From NCBI GenBank assembly GCA_038503075.1, contig JBCAML010000011.1, positions 1,798,001 through 1,862,000 of the forward strand: DNA of 64,000 nt, in the 5' to 3' direction. Under the pieces are notes generated by a model. The model was not told where the DNA came from, searched no databases, and worked only from the letters and a program-made list of their open reading frames with translations. Numbering within the stretch: position 1 is the first letter of the stretch; every line of letters begins with the position of its first letter. Shown here in pieces: positions 41,603 to 55,638 of this stretch. This DNA comes from Gyromitra esculenta. Lineage: Eukaryota > Ascomycota > Pezizomycetes > Pezizales > Discinaceae. A program made the position numbers and the translations under genes.

Positions 41603-42909
41603 TTATTCCCCAGACGGACCTGCGAGGACAGACGACAACGGGGGCGGAACACCAAAGTTCGGAGTACCATTTGAGTTCCAGTTGACCTTCTGAGCCATTG
41701 TGTATCTCCTTCCGTCGCAAGCTCCAGTAGTGACTGCGGTTGCGTGGTAAACATTCCAAACCTCCGTTGCATCAGGGCTCATAAAGAAACTTTTCATTTG
41801 AGAATGCCGTTAGCGCTACCAATCCCAAGGAAGCAGCAGTAGCCAGGATGAACAAACCCATTGTGCGCAGTCCCCAGATTGCCATTCGCGCTCGAGAAAA
41901 CGGGGCCTGTTTTTGTCCACGAAGCCGCCAGCAACGGATCTCCGCTCCCTTTGTAGGTTAGCAGACCCAGCTGGTAGCTCGTCGTCCAGCAGTCGCTTGC
42001 GGCGTACGTGAGATACGTCTTGCCGCCCCAGTACATTGCCGCGGGGCCTTCGTTGACCGGATTGTTGACCGTTTCCCAGGAGTTTGTAGGCTCCGAGAGG
42101 AGGTAGGGTGTTCCGAGAGTCCACGGGTTCGACAACGTCGCAATGTACAGGCTCTGCAGGCCGTTCGGGGAGAAGCGAGACCAGACTAGGTACATCTGGG
42201 ATGGGAAACGCAGGATCGTGCTGTCGATGCCCCATACTGTGGAAAGCTGACCTTTGTAGGTAAAGGTGTCCCACGGACTGGAGCCACCTGTTTCAATCCG
42301 CATATGCCATATCAGCGTCCTGTAATATTCTTGGGACAGAATCGAGGGCTTCAAACCTTGGAGAACATGGAGTCTTTGGTTGTCGCAGCAAGCAGATGTC
42401 CCTGCGGTGTAGTACAAGTACCATCTGCGTATATGTCAGCACAGTGTTTTAGGGTAGTCTTGGTTAAGTTTGCATTGGTCTTCAACCCTAACCAACTTCA
42501 TTGTAGCCTGCTAAAGTGCCACAAACATTGAGTCGATATAATGAAGCTCTGTTGAGAAAGCGTTAGCCAAGTAAGACCATACTTTCAGTATAAATAGGGG
42601 AAAACGAAATAACTACATACCAGGAGCCCAAAAATTGCCAGCCCTTGCGGTAGTGCTATCAGTCCAAACGACCTTAGGAGTGGCTGTTTTAAGCCCACCT
42701 AAGGTAGTGGCACGTGTGAGCTGAATGTTTGTCCATGTTGTGCTCGTAAGGTAGTAATATCCGCCGGTGTAAACAATATGGGGGTCGCTCCCATTAGGGT
42801 CCTTCAAGGGATTGGTGTATGTAGCTCCGCTGACGAGCTGAATACCCAAGATTGCCGTTAGCAAGAATGAGAAGATGCTGAAAGAACGCATTTCGGTTTC
42901 GATTCGCAA
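41603..42909 (-). CDS. Glycoside hydrolase family 43, arabinanase/alpha-L-arabinofuranosidase type
   Basis: Five exons (42909-42621, 42548-42527, 42424-42357, 42287-41858, 41789-41603) total 996 nt, 331 aa, and every junction keeps frame. Exon 2 is only 22 nt and codes for LHYIDS. ATG 42909 is used; the in-frame ATG at 42891 gives a cleaner signal peptide (MRSFSIFSFLLTAILG). It is a five-bladed propeller enzyme. The general base Asp is in NGSDPHIVY, then FWAPELHYID, YYTAGTS, DNQRLHVLQGG, a second Asp in WGIDSTIL, and the acid Glu in NEGPAAMYWGGKTYLTY. It probably releases arabinose from arabinan or arabinoxylan; exact specificity is uncertain. It is convergent with the cutinase gene. Confidence 0.9.
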
Positions 42910-43854
42910 GAACGCTGACCTGCGAGGAGAGGAAAGGAAGGACAGTAGCTTGAATTTAAATAGGAAAATAGCTAGGAGCTATAATTCAGTTGAACTGTAC
43001 ACTACATGAATGAAAATGGACTCCTTTCGCTTTTTCGTGATTTTAGCTACCGAGAATTCGGATCCCGCTCAATAGTTTTCAGACTTCTCCAGGTAATAGG
43101 TACTATATCCCGGAGTATACCGAATAAGCATAACAATAAGCTTCTTTAGTTTAGGCTGTTCCCGGCCCAAGCCCTAATATGATTCAATACACCCTACGGT
43201 AACACCAGTTGGGCCTTGAATATACGTAACGCGGGGTTATAAACTGCCTAAACTCTCTATGTATACAGATTCATTAACACGTACTTATAAACATGTACAT
43301 CGTTTAAGCACCACTGAATACTATTAGTAAGCTCAAGGAAAAGGATGGTGGAAGCACCGGAAGTTGTCCACATTATCCTCCGAGTCGATATGTCTTGCGG
43401 ATTTGAATTGGAGCGAAATTCGGATCTATCAAAAGTTTCCGACGGCTAAAGTTTGAAGATCCGATGAGAGCGTGGCATTCGCCCTGGTCCAATTTATCAA
43501 ACAGCCTCGGAATCTAGGATCGCTCGCGTTTCTACTTGTTGATCGCATGTTTGATCTTGGCACTAAGACTCCAACTACCAGGTGCATAAGAGCAACGTCA
43601 GCTATTAGTTTACATAACGACTTACATCCCTTCAATAATCAATTCATATGCTATAAGGGGCTTTTTTTTTTTTGCATCCACAGCTTTTCAGCCTATTATT
43701 ATGGGCCGGTTTGGTCGAGGATACAATGCATCACTACGATGAACTCACACTCTACATAGCTTTTACCTTCCAAATTTTACACTAGAAAGTATACACATAA
43801 TATACGATCGAACGATTATTAGGACTATGCACTCATTAGAGATTAAAGTAATTT
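42910..43854. other. Intergenic between GH43 and GH3 genes
   Basis: Promoter side of GH43 and 3' side of GH3. A T10 run lies near 43663. No gene is supported. Confidence 0.4.
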
Positions 43855-46814
43855 CTAGAGCGTTATCCTCCCCACCGCTCTAATATCCCTTGAGCTAGCT
43901 CCCACATCCACTGTGTACTCCCCTCCTATAATTACTTTCCAGCTCTTCGAAGTTACATCCCAGTAACTAACATCACGCTTCGTCACAGAAAACTCAGCGA
44001 CCTTTGTCTCTCCAGGTTGCAGAGAGAGCTTTTCAAACCCTCTCAGTTGGCGCACTGGCGAGTTGGCTGAAGAAGGGAATCCCAGGTAAAGTTGCACAAC
44101 CTCTTTTCCCAGTACTGGACCAGTATTTGTGACGGAAATACTGACCTTAAATAAAGGTGAAAGGAAGTCAGTTGAAGCCACCGATGAGATCTTTGTAATA
44201 CTTAAAGAGTCGGCGTTGTAAGTGAAATTGGTGTAAGCTAGAGCAATAAAGCAACGTAATTAGAACTGATTTTTTTTGCTCTGAAAGGCTTGGGAGCTGA
44301 ACACCACTCACACAATCCATATCCGAATTCGAATCGTGGTTTGATGTCTTTTGCGTCAAACCATCGGTAGTCGATCAACAGCCCTTCTGCAAACTCCTGC
44401 TCTGGTTGAAACCCAGCCCATGCGTACTGAACCCTGCAACAATAGTCTGCCTCTGTCTTGCCCATGGTATACGGTAACTTTGAACTAGGGTTCACAGTTC
44501 CCCAGAGCACATCCACTAGCGAGTTTCCACTCTCCTGGCCTGGAAGATGTGCCAAAAGAACTGCCGTCACGTTCGGGTGGTCTATCCACTGTTCAACTAG
44601 GATCGGTCCAACTGAGTGAATCACAACTATCGTATTTTTACACGAGGCGGCGACAGTCTTAACGAGAGTGTCCCCATCTCTCCAAGCCTAAAAAGAACCC
44701 CGTGAGTAATTTAGCCGCACAGCGAACTTTTTCGCACAATAACTCACCGTCAAGTTATTACGATCCCCATAGTTCCCTTCGACCGAGTTTGTACCTTCAC
44801 CAGAACGTGAATTGATGAATGCGAGGCAAACATCCTTCCCAGCAGCCTTTTGCTTAATTTCGGCATATGCATAATCATCAAGAACGCTCTCCACAGTCGC
44901 TCCGATTTCGCTGGCCTTTTTCTCTATTGCCTGTAGGGGCTAAGTCGGGCGGAACAGTTAGCAACTAATAGTTTCCCCAGTTAAAATTTCATAACTCAAG
45001 AAATGGGTCTACACACATCAACGAGATATTGGAATGTCCCACTCCCACTCCCCCATCCAACTGCCAACGTCCCTGCAGAGCAGGAGCCAAAAGTCCCACA
45101 CGAACTTTCTGGAACTGGGCCAGCATCATTTCCAAAGACGCCAATTGATTTTACAGCGGTATTTGGCAACGGTAGCGCACTGTTAATATTTTTCAAAAGC
45201 GTTGTTCCCTCTGCTCCAATCCTCCGAATAAGGGTAGCGTGGATTGGCTGTGCCGCTTGTACATGGTAATTGATCCGTCCAACATAAAGTCGATCCAAAA
45301 ATGTGCCTGTTAACGCCAACTTTCATCAGCATTCTTACTCAAGACTATAATTAAATGCTGATGACGAAGAACGTACCAAAGTCATCCGCACTCCACGTTG
45401 AGAACGAGACCTCTGGCAATCCCTCGTCTTGTCTCATCTTATACCAGCTAGCTATAAGCCTAGTAATCATTTCGTCTAGACGTGTGCCATTTTGATTTGC
45501 GCCATCTGAAGCCGGCATCGTAGCTGCCAATACTCCAGTAGCGCCGAGATCGCCAGGCATGATTATATCAACACCTGCCGCAGCTGTGAGCGGTGGTATG
45601 GCAGATGCGAACCAATCAGTCATTACGAACCCTCGAAATCCCATACCACCTGATGAGTTTGACTTGAGGTGATTGCGCAAGAGTGTAGTTGATTCACAGG
45701 AGTATTCGCGGTTTACCTAATTAGTAATTAGTATGGTATCATTTATAAATTCACCAAATGAAGCTTTCAGGAGGAGCAACATATAGGCCCGGAAGGGTGT
45801 AGAATACCCGCTGATAAGAACACATTACACTTCCCACCCCAGCTTCAATTGCATCCACAAACGGCCATTCGTAGAGCTCTTTAAGTGTTCTTTCATCAAT
45901 ATTACTACTTATGCTAGCCAGGATTGGGCGATCCAGATGTGGCAGATTCTCAATAACTAGTCGATATCTCTCCTCTATAATTCACTTCAATCAGATTGCC
46001 AGTCTTGTATTTCCATAAGATATAACTTACGCTCATTACCAACGAAATGCTTTGCACAAGCAATAATGCCCTCGTCTTGAAGACCCTTGACACTCTCGGC
46101 GTTTGCAGCACCAGTAAGATAGGGGTCTGATCCAAACGCTTCCCAGTTACGGCCAGCAACGGGAGCTCTAACAGGGTTATCCGCCCAAGTCAGCTTTCCC
46201 GAACAATAGCTATGCTGGAGTATGGTGGGGCCAATTACTCACCTTCCCAGACCACCACCGACAGGAGCAAGAGCGACATTGACCCCTTTGATGCGGTTTT
46301 CAACTCCCATTGCCCGGGATCGCAGGTACATCAATTGCTCTTAGCAAACTTTAGCGATGTTATCTAGCAAAAATTAAAACAAAGCTAATTGCTCACTGTC
46401 CCAGGTACTTCCTGTTGTAATTCCCGCCGGAAAAACGCTGACCAGATCTGTTCCCCTAACACCAGCAGGTCCATCTTGAAAACACATCTCGCGAAACCTA
46501 CGTCAATGCCGAATGTTTAGCCGTGCACTTGATCATCTTCAGAAGAGAGTGGCCCAATCATACCCCAGTCGATCAATATCTTGAGTATTCCCGCTACATG
46601 GCCCTAGCGAAATTCCACTGCCTGAAGAAAGCGATATCTTCTCCACAAGACTGAGTTTCGACACAAATATTCGCGCTAAATCATATGCCTCATCCCACGA
46701 ACGAAGCGGACGCGCAGAACCGAACTGTACCTGAAGATCATCATGATCACCGCAAAAGACCAGAGACGAGAACAATAGCAAAAAAAGAAAATGAGACCAC
46801 GAACGCTGGAACAT
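43855..46814 (-). CDS. Glycoside hydrolase family 3, beta-glucosidase type
   Basis: Ten exons (46814-46564, 46497-46397, 46339-46243, 46167-46031, 45956-45808, 45716-45377, 45306-45017, 44939-44748, 44687-44312, 44237-43855) add to 2316 nt, 771 aa, all phases consistent. ATG 46814 is chosen because it starts a signal peptide ([15 protein letters not shown]). The N-terminal barrel domain has [46 protein letters not shown], and the nucleophile Asp in GFVMTDW. The second domain has [14 protein letters not shown] and [17 protein letters not shown] fibronectin III-like domain ([18 protein letters not shown]) closes the protein. Family members remove glucose from cellobiose and related sugars outside the cell; specificity here is unproven. 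LIENLPHL replaces the usual QEHFR-type segment after GNE. Confidence 0.92.
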
Positions 46815-47242
46815 AGTGCCTGTTCTAACTCCTCCTAGGATGAAGACAGCAATTGCGATATGCAACGAGTTGAATAGATCTCTAACGGATGAGACGCGAA
46901 GCTTCAATACTATATTAACGAAACTGCTATACGCCCGGCGGGGTGCCCTATAGCCAGATATATAGCATTCTAATCACCAATACCTACAATCAAAGATAAC
47001 GGCGCACCGAAATTACAAGAGACCCCGAGCTGATACCAGAGAGATGGATTTAGTATATAGGGGGGCACGCTGAGACCACTACCTACCAGTAAGCAAGGTA
47101 TTAGAGTTTTTGCTTCGTCATTGATTGCCTCTCCTCTACGGCTATTGAACGAACGCCATCCTTTTAGACCGAGATGCTGGATTTCACGCGCTGAAAGTGA
47201 GATTTTCGCTATCCACACGTGAGACCAGTAACTCTCACTTCC
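46815..47242. other. GH3 upstream region
   Basis: Contains short minus-strand ORFs without recognisable similarity. The ORF could be extended at the GH3 start to ATG 46907, but that would place 31 residues before the signal peptide, so it is not used. Confidence 0.4.
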
Positions 47243-47545
47243 CTAAGACAATTCCGCCAGACACCAACAATTCCCATTCTGGATCGGCTCCGAATTGTGG
47301 AACCTCAGATCGCTCACCGCCAAACAGCCGGTAGTTAGCGACGCCCACTCGGCAATATCCGAACACGATGATTTAGAGTTGATCGACCACAGCAAAGAGC
47401 CGAAATAAATCTTTTGTAGCGCAACTGAAGGCTGCCACGCGCTGTTGATGTCATAAGCTACCTCCCGGAGCTCGGAGCTCGGATAGGTAGCGCAGGCACG
47501 AATATTGCCATACAGTGCATGTACTCCGTGATAAAAGGTGGGCAA
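47243..47545 (-). CDS. Hypothetical protein, doubtful (100 aa)
   Basis: A minus-strand frame from ATG 47545 to TAA 47243 reads MPTFYHGVHALYGNIRACA and continues with a mixed, non-repetitive composition and seven cysteines. I recognise no family. The composition is protein-like rather than shadow-like because there is no gene on the other strand, but it may be a fragment of a decayed gene. Confidence 0.25.
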   Translation of the reverse strand: MPTFYHGVHALYGNIRACATYPSSELREVAYDINSAWQPSVALQKIYFGSLLWSINSKSSCSDIAEWASLTTGCLAVSDLRFHNSEPIQNGNCWCLAELS

Positions 47546-50359
47546 GCAATATATAGTATTTAGATGACACAGATACTTTAGGCATTAGCTATAGCCACTA
47601 CTTGATTTGTATTGCCAAGCCGCGAGGAGAATTGTACATAGCTACCTATTTGCACACTACCAAGGTATACGTACCCTATAAACATGAAATATTAGAATGT
47701 CTATCGAACAACCCTGTCAGTATCAAAGCCAAAAGACAAGCCGCGGAAAATATTTACAGGTCAGGGTCTAAAAGATATCCACACCATGGCCAGCGCTCTC
47801 GAGAATACCGCTTGTCATACATAATAGTATCCAAAGTCAAGACTTTCTATGAAACTATGTTACAATTGAGGTGGGCTATTGTAACAGGTGGTTGCCTAAT
47901 ATATATACATGTACTTCAGGGTATTATATTGGTACAAGGGGATGTTCGGCATCTAACACTGTTCGTAAAAGCCTCTTTATAAGCGAAAAACTGTTTATCA
48001 ATAACGTGTTCGGTCATAGAACGATGAGAATGAGCCATCCCGTCCGCTCTGGCATATCCAAGCATCGTATCGCCTGGTTAGTACTGCAGTGGGTGACCAT
48101 GTGGGAATCCCAGGTACTGAACTCAACTATTTCTTTTTTTGTTCGTTTCTCTCAAGAACCCTAAACCCTAAGATCATACAAAATGAACCCTCGGCAAAGA
48201 CAGAAGCCCCGAACCATGCAAGCCCCAAGCTTTTACATTTACTTATACTGCATAGTAACTTTTCTGAACTACATGTACTCATGTCGCCGAGTTGCTATTG
48301 CTTTCCCCTTTATAGAAGTAGATCTGCCCACCAAAAACTACCCAGCGAGACCGTTATGAGAGGCTAATTCTTGGAAAGAGTGGCCAAGAAGTTGGTTGCC
48401 ACGCTGGAAAGTTTCCTACTCGCGTAAGAATCCAGATCTATTTCCTAGATCGGGAAAGCAATAGCAACTCGGCGACATGAGTAGGTATGGGCTTAGTGTG
48501 TTTTTATAAGCAGACAGGCAGCTAAATGGCTCTATTCTTTGCAGCCCGTTGAGGAATTCAAACCGTAGTATAGCGAACGGAACTTGACAAATAATTCCGC
48601 TCCAGATCCATGGTGGAACGTGTAGGCAAAGGCTTTATCACATTATACTTATTGGAGTCTCATATGGAGTCACAAGGTTGAAACAAATTAGGGTTTAGGG
48701 TTAAAATTGCCAAGCATCTTCCGTCATCACTCGCCCTACACCTTCTTGCAAAAAATACATATAGCCATCGCTTTAAGTCGGCCTATATACATGTCAAAGA
48801 GTCTAATGTGGTAAAGTCTTGAAGCTATGTCCAGGAGCCAATGGGAGATCGGAGGAATTTAGGACCTCTCGGTGGTTCCCCAACTACTGTGGGTTTCTAC
48901 CTCCAAGTGGTGCATTTAATTGAGCATAGCGCTAGAGATGTACCAGCCCTACGCGTCGACTTCTGCAAGATATTCTCTACAAGTTGATACCAAATCAGAT
49001 ACTTTGGAATTGGGAACGGCCAATCATTCCTCCTAGTTGTGTACCTGTTGGTTAAGGGCACCATATCCCCTAAGATTTAGCGAGATAAGACCAGGTTTCG
49101 GGTTTGCCAGAGGCAAATAATGGCTGCTTCCCGACTACGAGACATCACCTAGCCTCGAGATTTGTAGGGGACTAACTCGAGGCTGACCTTCGAGACGGTG
49201 CGAACCTCTCTCTAAACCCGCAATCGAGCTATCTCGTACGCTAGTGAAGACGCCCAATAAGTAACGGTAATAAATAACCAGGTGGGAATTCAACCTATTC
49301 ATTCAGCACATATATAGCAGTCCAATTTTATTGGTTACTGATCTCGAGCTTTGATGGCCAACTCAATGCTGCCTAGGTGAGGGTTAAATGGATACCCATA
49401 GGGGCTGTGCGGGTGAGTAGTCGCTAGATACTTCTAACCCTGTAATGAAGCTCATTTCTAAATTACTGATTACTAACGTTTATTGATTACTTGCCTTCAA
49501 TGCAAGTGCTCGAGCCTTATACTAAATTATGCAGATAAGTATGTATACTCTGAAACGGCGTTAGCAAAGTATATTTTAATTACTTATTGGAACAATACTT
49601 TTGCCTATCTGAGGTATGTACCGGTATGTACATGGAGCTAAGGGTTAAGATGTGCTCGAGTTACAAAATAGGCATAAAGTTTGCAGTGGCAATAACAAGT
49701 GTTGATTGATATACATCCTTAGGGGCCTGGGGCGGGACAATTCGTCTATCTATACTAAGGAGGCGAGCTGATGAGAAAAAGACAAATCTAAGTAACAGGG
49801 TTTCATAGCCACATATATAGGCATGCGTCAATTTAAGAAACCCATAGTAAGCTTAAATCCGCGACCAGCGTTTCGTTCGCAGCACTTCCCGCTTCCACAG
49901 ATACAGTCAGCCCTATCAAATCAAAGTTTAAGGAACAAAGCACTGAATCTATCTATGGATGCTGAGGTGGCGCAGCAAGATAAACGCGCCGAGAGTGGCG
50001 CATGTTGACAGCTTGGCTGCTGCTGCTAGCCAAATCGAGAACTTACCAAGCTTTCCTCATGCAGCTGCATGGACGTGCATTGCTTACCAGACGTTTTCCG
50101 TCTTTGGTATTTGGAAAGCCAGGTCACGGCGGTGCGAGGGGTATTTAGCTAATTATCCCCAATCAACTGCCCCAAGGAGTCAGAAGTTTCTACAAGGATC
50201 CTAGGTAAGCACGTTGCTAGCTGTTTCTGGATTACAGAGTTCCTCAAGCCGGCGGGGTTGTTCTGAATAAATCGAAGCCCACCCCCATATCGTGAGTTTG
50301 CTTGAGCCATCACCACCTCTCCATCACCACAAAACAAGCTTGCAATTGAACCACAAAGG
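47546..50359. other. Long intergenic stretch with a MITE
   Basis: About 2.8 kb without a supported gene. It includes the TA-flanked MITE (48278-48481) and two short telomere-like stretches (48157-48171 and 48688-48702). ORFs are short and overlapping. Confidence 0.45.
48278..48481. mobile_element. 204-bp MITE, Tc1/mariner-like, TA-flanked
   Basis: A 32-bp inverted repeat, 48276-48307 against 48452-48483, starts at the outside with TA then CTCATGTCGCCGAG. The element CTCATG...CATGAG is flanked by TA on both sides, the target duplication of Tc1/mariner elements. The 144-bp interior is non-coding. Confidence 0.7.
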
Positions 50360-52189
50360 ATGGCTTACAACAGCCGAGAAACAGACTACCTCCCTTTGAG
50401 GGATATCCCTCACCCAACTGCTTCGCCATACGACCAGGATCCTAGATCTTTTTCTCCCGATAAACAAAAGACGATACCATTTCACGTTCACGATAAAAAG
50501 CGAAGAACCAAACTATGGGCATGGGAATGGTTGGCGCTACTTGTCTCACTGATGGCAGTAATAGCGAGTGCAGCGACTCTACGGATATTCGACGGCAGAG
50601 CCATCCCGAAATGGAGTTGGCATCAGAATGGAATCAGTGTCAATTCCATCCTTTCATTACTTTCCACCTTGTCGAGGGCGTCCTTGCTCATGCCCATTGA
50701 CGAGTGTATGGGACAGGTCATGTGGCTCAGATTCGCGGCCCAGCAGCAGAGGTTAGGAGATATCAGAGCATACAGCGAGGCCACAAGTGGACCTTTAGGA
50801 TCTTTAAGATTGCTGTGGAGACAGAGGGGAATGTAAGTAGGCCACATGCATAAACATTGAGCTTTCCCTTATAGCTTGCTAATGGTTCTTCCTACTTAAA
50901 GTGGTCTAGGATGCTTGGGCGCACTCCTCCTGATCGGTTCTCTTGGGATAGGGACTGCTCAACAGCAGCTCCTCTCATATCCTACTCGCAGTTTTATCGA
51001 TCCCACAATTGTGTCCACTGTTAAGGTTGCAGAGAACTTTAGTGCATATCAGAATATCACTGCCTTCGGTACGACGACTCCTATTATGTCTTATTCGCTA
51101 TTATCATCCATCTACAGTGCAGCCTTCCTCGCGGATACCAACAATAACTCTATTGCCTTCGAGATCCTTCCATTCTTCACCTGTACAAGTGGGACTTGCA
51201 CATTTCCTCCTTTCACTACTCTTGCTATCTGCAGTGAGTGCCACGATACAAGCGATCAGGTTCAATCCAGCTGCGATGGTGCCAGTGGCGCTTGCTTTGC
51301 AACATTTCACAACTTGACAGCATCGTCTTGGCAAGTGAATACCGCCAATTTTGTCAACACGGTTTTAAACCAGAGCGCCATCACTCCAGGAACTTCGTCG
51401 TATCCCTTCACGGCCCAAACACCTTTCACCACCCTTGCCCATCTCCAAGCCGACAGCAGCAACTCATGGCCACCGAAATATACCGGAACACAATGCGCGC
51501 TTTCCTGGTGTGCTAAAACGATAAACGCCACCGTTTCAAACGGGGTTTACACAGAATCGGTTCTTGAAGTCTACCAAAAGTACGTTACTGACGACAGTTC
51601 AAACCCCGACGGCATCTCAATAACCGGATCCAACTCAACCGTCTTCCGTATCTCCAAAGGCGCCAAAGAATCCATCACCGGAAGCAGCGGCATCGCTGCA
51701 ACCATCAAAGGCTGGGCAAAAAGCACCCCTTCAAACGACTACCGATCCTTTTCCTCGGACCTCATGCAGGGCTTCAGCTCTTATGCAAATATCAGCGAAG
51801 TTATGGAGCATGTCGCGTCGTCGCTGACGAGTCGCATCCGCAACCTCGACGATACGACTAAGGTACACGAAGGCCAGACTATGGGGCGACAGTCGTTCAT
51901 CCGTGTTCGATGGCAGTGGCTTATCTACCCGGTGACGCTTTGGACCCTGTCGCTTATCTTTTTGGTCTGCATTGCGATTCAGTCGAGGAACGGGGAAAGG
52001 AGATACGGAATGAGGGCGTGGGGAGCGAATCCTCTTGCTCTTATGTTTTACGGTATGGATGATGCGACGAGAGCCCGGATGAGAAACTGGGAGTGGGAGC
52101 AAATGCAAGATTTGTCGGAGAGGCTGTGGGTGAAATTAGAGAATGGCGAGGAAGGAGTTAGGCTGAGAGGGCATACGGTTGATAATTAG
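50360..52189 (+). CDS. DUF3176 family membrane protein
   Basis: Two exons, 50360-50832 and 50902-52189, give 586 aa; the intron (GTAAGT...AAAG) joins RGI to GLGCLGALL in frame. An N-terminal basic cytosolic part is followed by TM1 in WEWLALLVSLMAVIASAATL, TM2 in NSILSLLSTLSRASLL, the family motif region MWLRFAAQQQRLGDIRAY and GPLGSLRLLW, TM3 in LGALLLIGSLGIGTAQQ, and the conserved YPTRSF. A long extracellular loop rich in N-x-S/T sites and cysteine pairs follows, then TM4 in WLIYPVTLWTLSLIFLVC and a short cytosolic tail. The family is widespread in filamentous ascomycetes and has no known function. Confidence 0.88.
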
Positions 52190-53000
52190 AATGCCCTTCA
52201 GCTTCCTTTCTTGCGGTGGATTTCTTTCAGTTGGGTAAAATACGGCGTTAGGGATTGTTTCAGGTGTTTTGTATTTAAATTCCGATCATATTAAATGCCA
52301 GTTGTTATCAAGCATGCGTATTTGAGTGTTGGGTTACTAGATCTATGAAGTATTTAGATATTGCTTAGCCATAAACAAGACATGCTACTCGACCTAACGT
52401 GTTGTCCGCCATCCAGTCAACGATACAACCAGTCAACGTAAGGCGAACCCCCATCTGGACCGGAAAACACCCGGCCGAACTGACAAACGGTGTCGGTTGT
52501 CCAGGCTCGAGATGTGTGGTAAGGAGGCGAATGAATATTTTCTCCGAAACTTCGGCGGTAATCGTTCATCGATTTGGTTTAACGCCGCTATGATATCAGG
52601 CGATGTGCGAGAATGGCTTCACCTACAGCTAGAGAAGAGCCTCTATCAGAAAGTGTTGGTGAGTACCGCTTCCCTATTGGTAGGAGATCCCTAGCAAACC
52701 TAATACTACGAACCTTTTCAGCGAACTCCAAAATCCAGAACCCAGCCGATACTTCATAGCTAGGTTTAGCGTCAACCATATCATACCCTCTATATTTCTT
52801 GCCTGCATGAATGACAAGACCACATACCAAGATGAAGAGCTTGTTTTTGCCATAGACATGCAGCAACATGGCGTATATGGGAAAATGGGGGGAAAAAACT
52901 CGTTTAAAGGCAGCCCCCAGAAGATACAAACACGTAAATAAACCCAAAAGCACAGCAGCGGTACAACGCTACTAAAAATCCTCCAAAAAAACACTCCCTC
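52190..53000. other. Intergenic, nothing recognised
   Basis: Minus-strand ORFs with hydrophobic composition (about 52590-52990) lack start context and family features. I treat them as chance. Confidence 0.4.
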
Positions 53001-53300
53001 ATGAGTCAGGTCATCCTCACAGTATCAGCGCTCCTGACTCTTTTCTTCAGCTCGTCTTGGGCACAACCTGATTTGCGAGCACTATCAACAGATGCATACC
53101 ACCAGTATAACAACAACTCCAACTCCACAACATCAGATTCCTCACTGGCCACAATCACCACCGCTCGTGCACAAGCTCACCCAAGCCCTTCAGAGATAGT
53201 CTATGCCAATCCCTACATCCTACGGAGTGGATTGGACCTGGATTGGAGGATGGGTCCAGACGATGAAACGTCAGATGGATTGCGAGAAGAGGGACTGTAA
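53001..53300 (+). CDS. Possible small secreted protein (99 aa)
   Basis: ATG 53001 begins MSQVILTVSALLTLFFSSSWA, a good signal peptide with cleavage near AQP. The mature part is rich in Asn, Ser and Thr (YHQYNNNSNSTTSDSS) and ends in an acidic tail. It has no cysteines, so it is unlike cysteine-rich effectors. No family recognised, and it might be the first exon of a longer gene. The signal peptide is the main reason to keep it. Confidence 0.4.
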   Translation: MSQVILTVSALLTLFFSSSWAQPDLRALSTDAYHQYNNNSNSTTSDSSLATITTARAQAHPSPSEIVYANPYILRSGLDLDWRMGPDDETSDGLREEGL

Positions 53301-54237
53301 TGCTCTTTGATCGGTGGAGCTGGGGAATAGCGGGGACTGTCGGTTCAGAGTGTTTGGGTGAGCTGTAGGGCGAAGGCTGTGAGTTGAGCGCTGTATATTA
53401 TGGAGCATGATTGGGATGTGCGTGGTCTTTTCAGAGGGCGGATTTCACTCGGTTTACTATGGGTGCGAGTGGGGTGGGTGGTTAATGTGGGGTCCGGAAT
53501 ATGTAGCGTATTTAATAGCATATGTTGATGCGTATCTGTGTTTGATGGGTGGAATAATAGATGATTAGGATGTTCTGTCTCCTCTTTTAATTGTATCCTT
53601 AAAATGTCCCGTCATTCACCGGTAAAGTAGGACTTCGAGCGAGTATCTGATAACTAAAACACAAGTGTCTGTGATGATAATTAACGTTTAGTCGAATGTC
53701 CACGACCTATCAACCTCGAGATCAGTATATTAGAAGCCCCCGTTTCTCTATCTTCAGATTATGAGACAATGCTATTGATTTCTACGGTTAGGATACCAAC
53801 TTATTCTGTCTCCTTAGCAGATCCGACTGCAACTGATGCTGCTGGCTACGCTAGTTTAGATTGTGTATAATACTGGTATTCTAAGCGTGGAAATTATTCC
53901 ATCATTGAATAAACAGTTCTATTCACTTGGAGGCTCTTTCAGCAACATTGTCAGATTCGCTGAAACTTATAACTTGGTCTCTAACTGGTAAAACCACTCG
54001 GGAACCAAATATCCAAACTTGATCTCACATAAATTATTTACAATTACCTCTCGCCATGAAAATACAAGAAGAGACAAATATACAGTTTAAAAATAATAAA
54101 AGACTAAACTCCGGTATCGCTATTTGCCGTTTCATCGTAACAAAAAATATCTTCTGCACAATTCCCAATCCGGGTAAACCCTTGTGCAACAGAAAAGCCC
54201 ATAGGAAAAAGAAAACAACGAAAATAGCAATTCCCAT
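53301..54237. other. Intergenic, 3' side of HPPD
   Basis: AT-rich, no coding region supported. Confidence 0.4.

Positions 54238-55638
<1,401 letters not shown>

Noticed and set aside
46815..46907. Upstream ATG at 46907 as the GH3 start
   Set aside because: It would place 31 residues before a clear signal peptide that starts at the in-frame ATG 46814.
48157..48702. Two short telomere-like stretches (AACCCTAAACCCTAA at 48157-48171 and TTAGGGTTTAGGGTT at 48688-48702)
   Set aside because: Only about two units each and in opposite orientation; too short for an interstitial telomere, likely chance.
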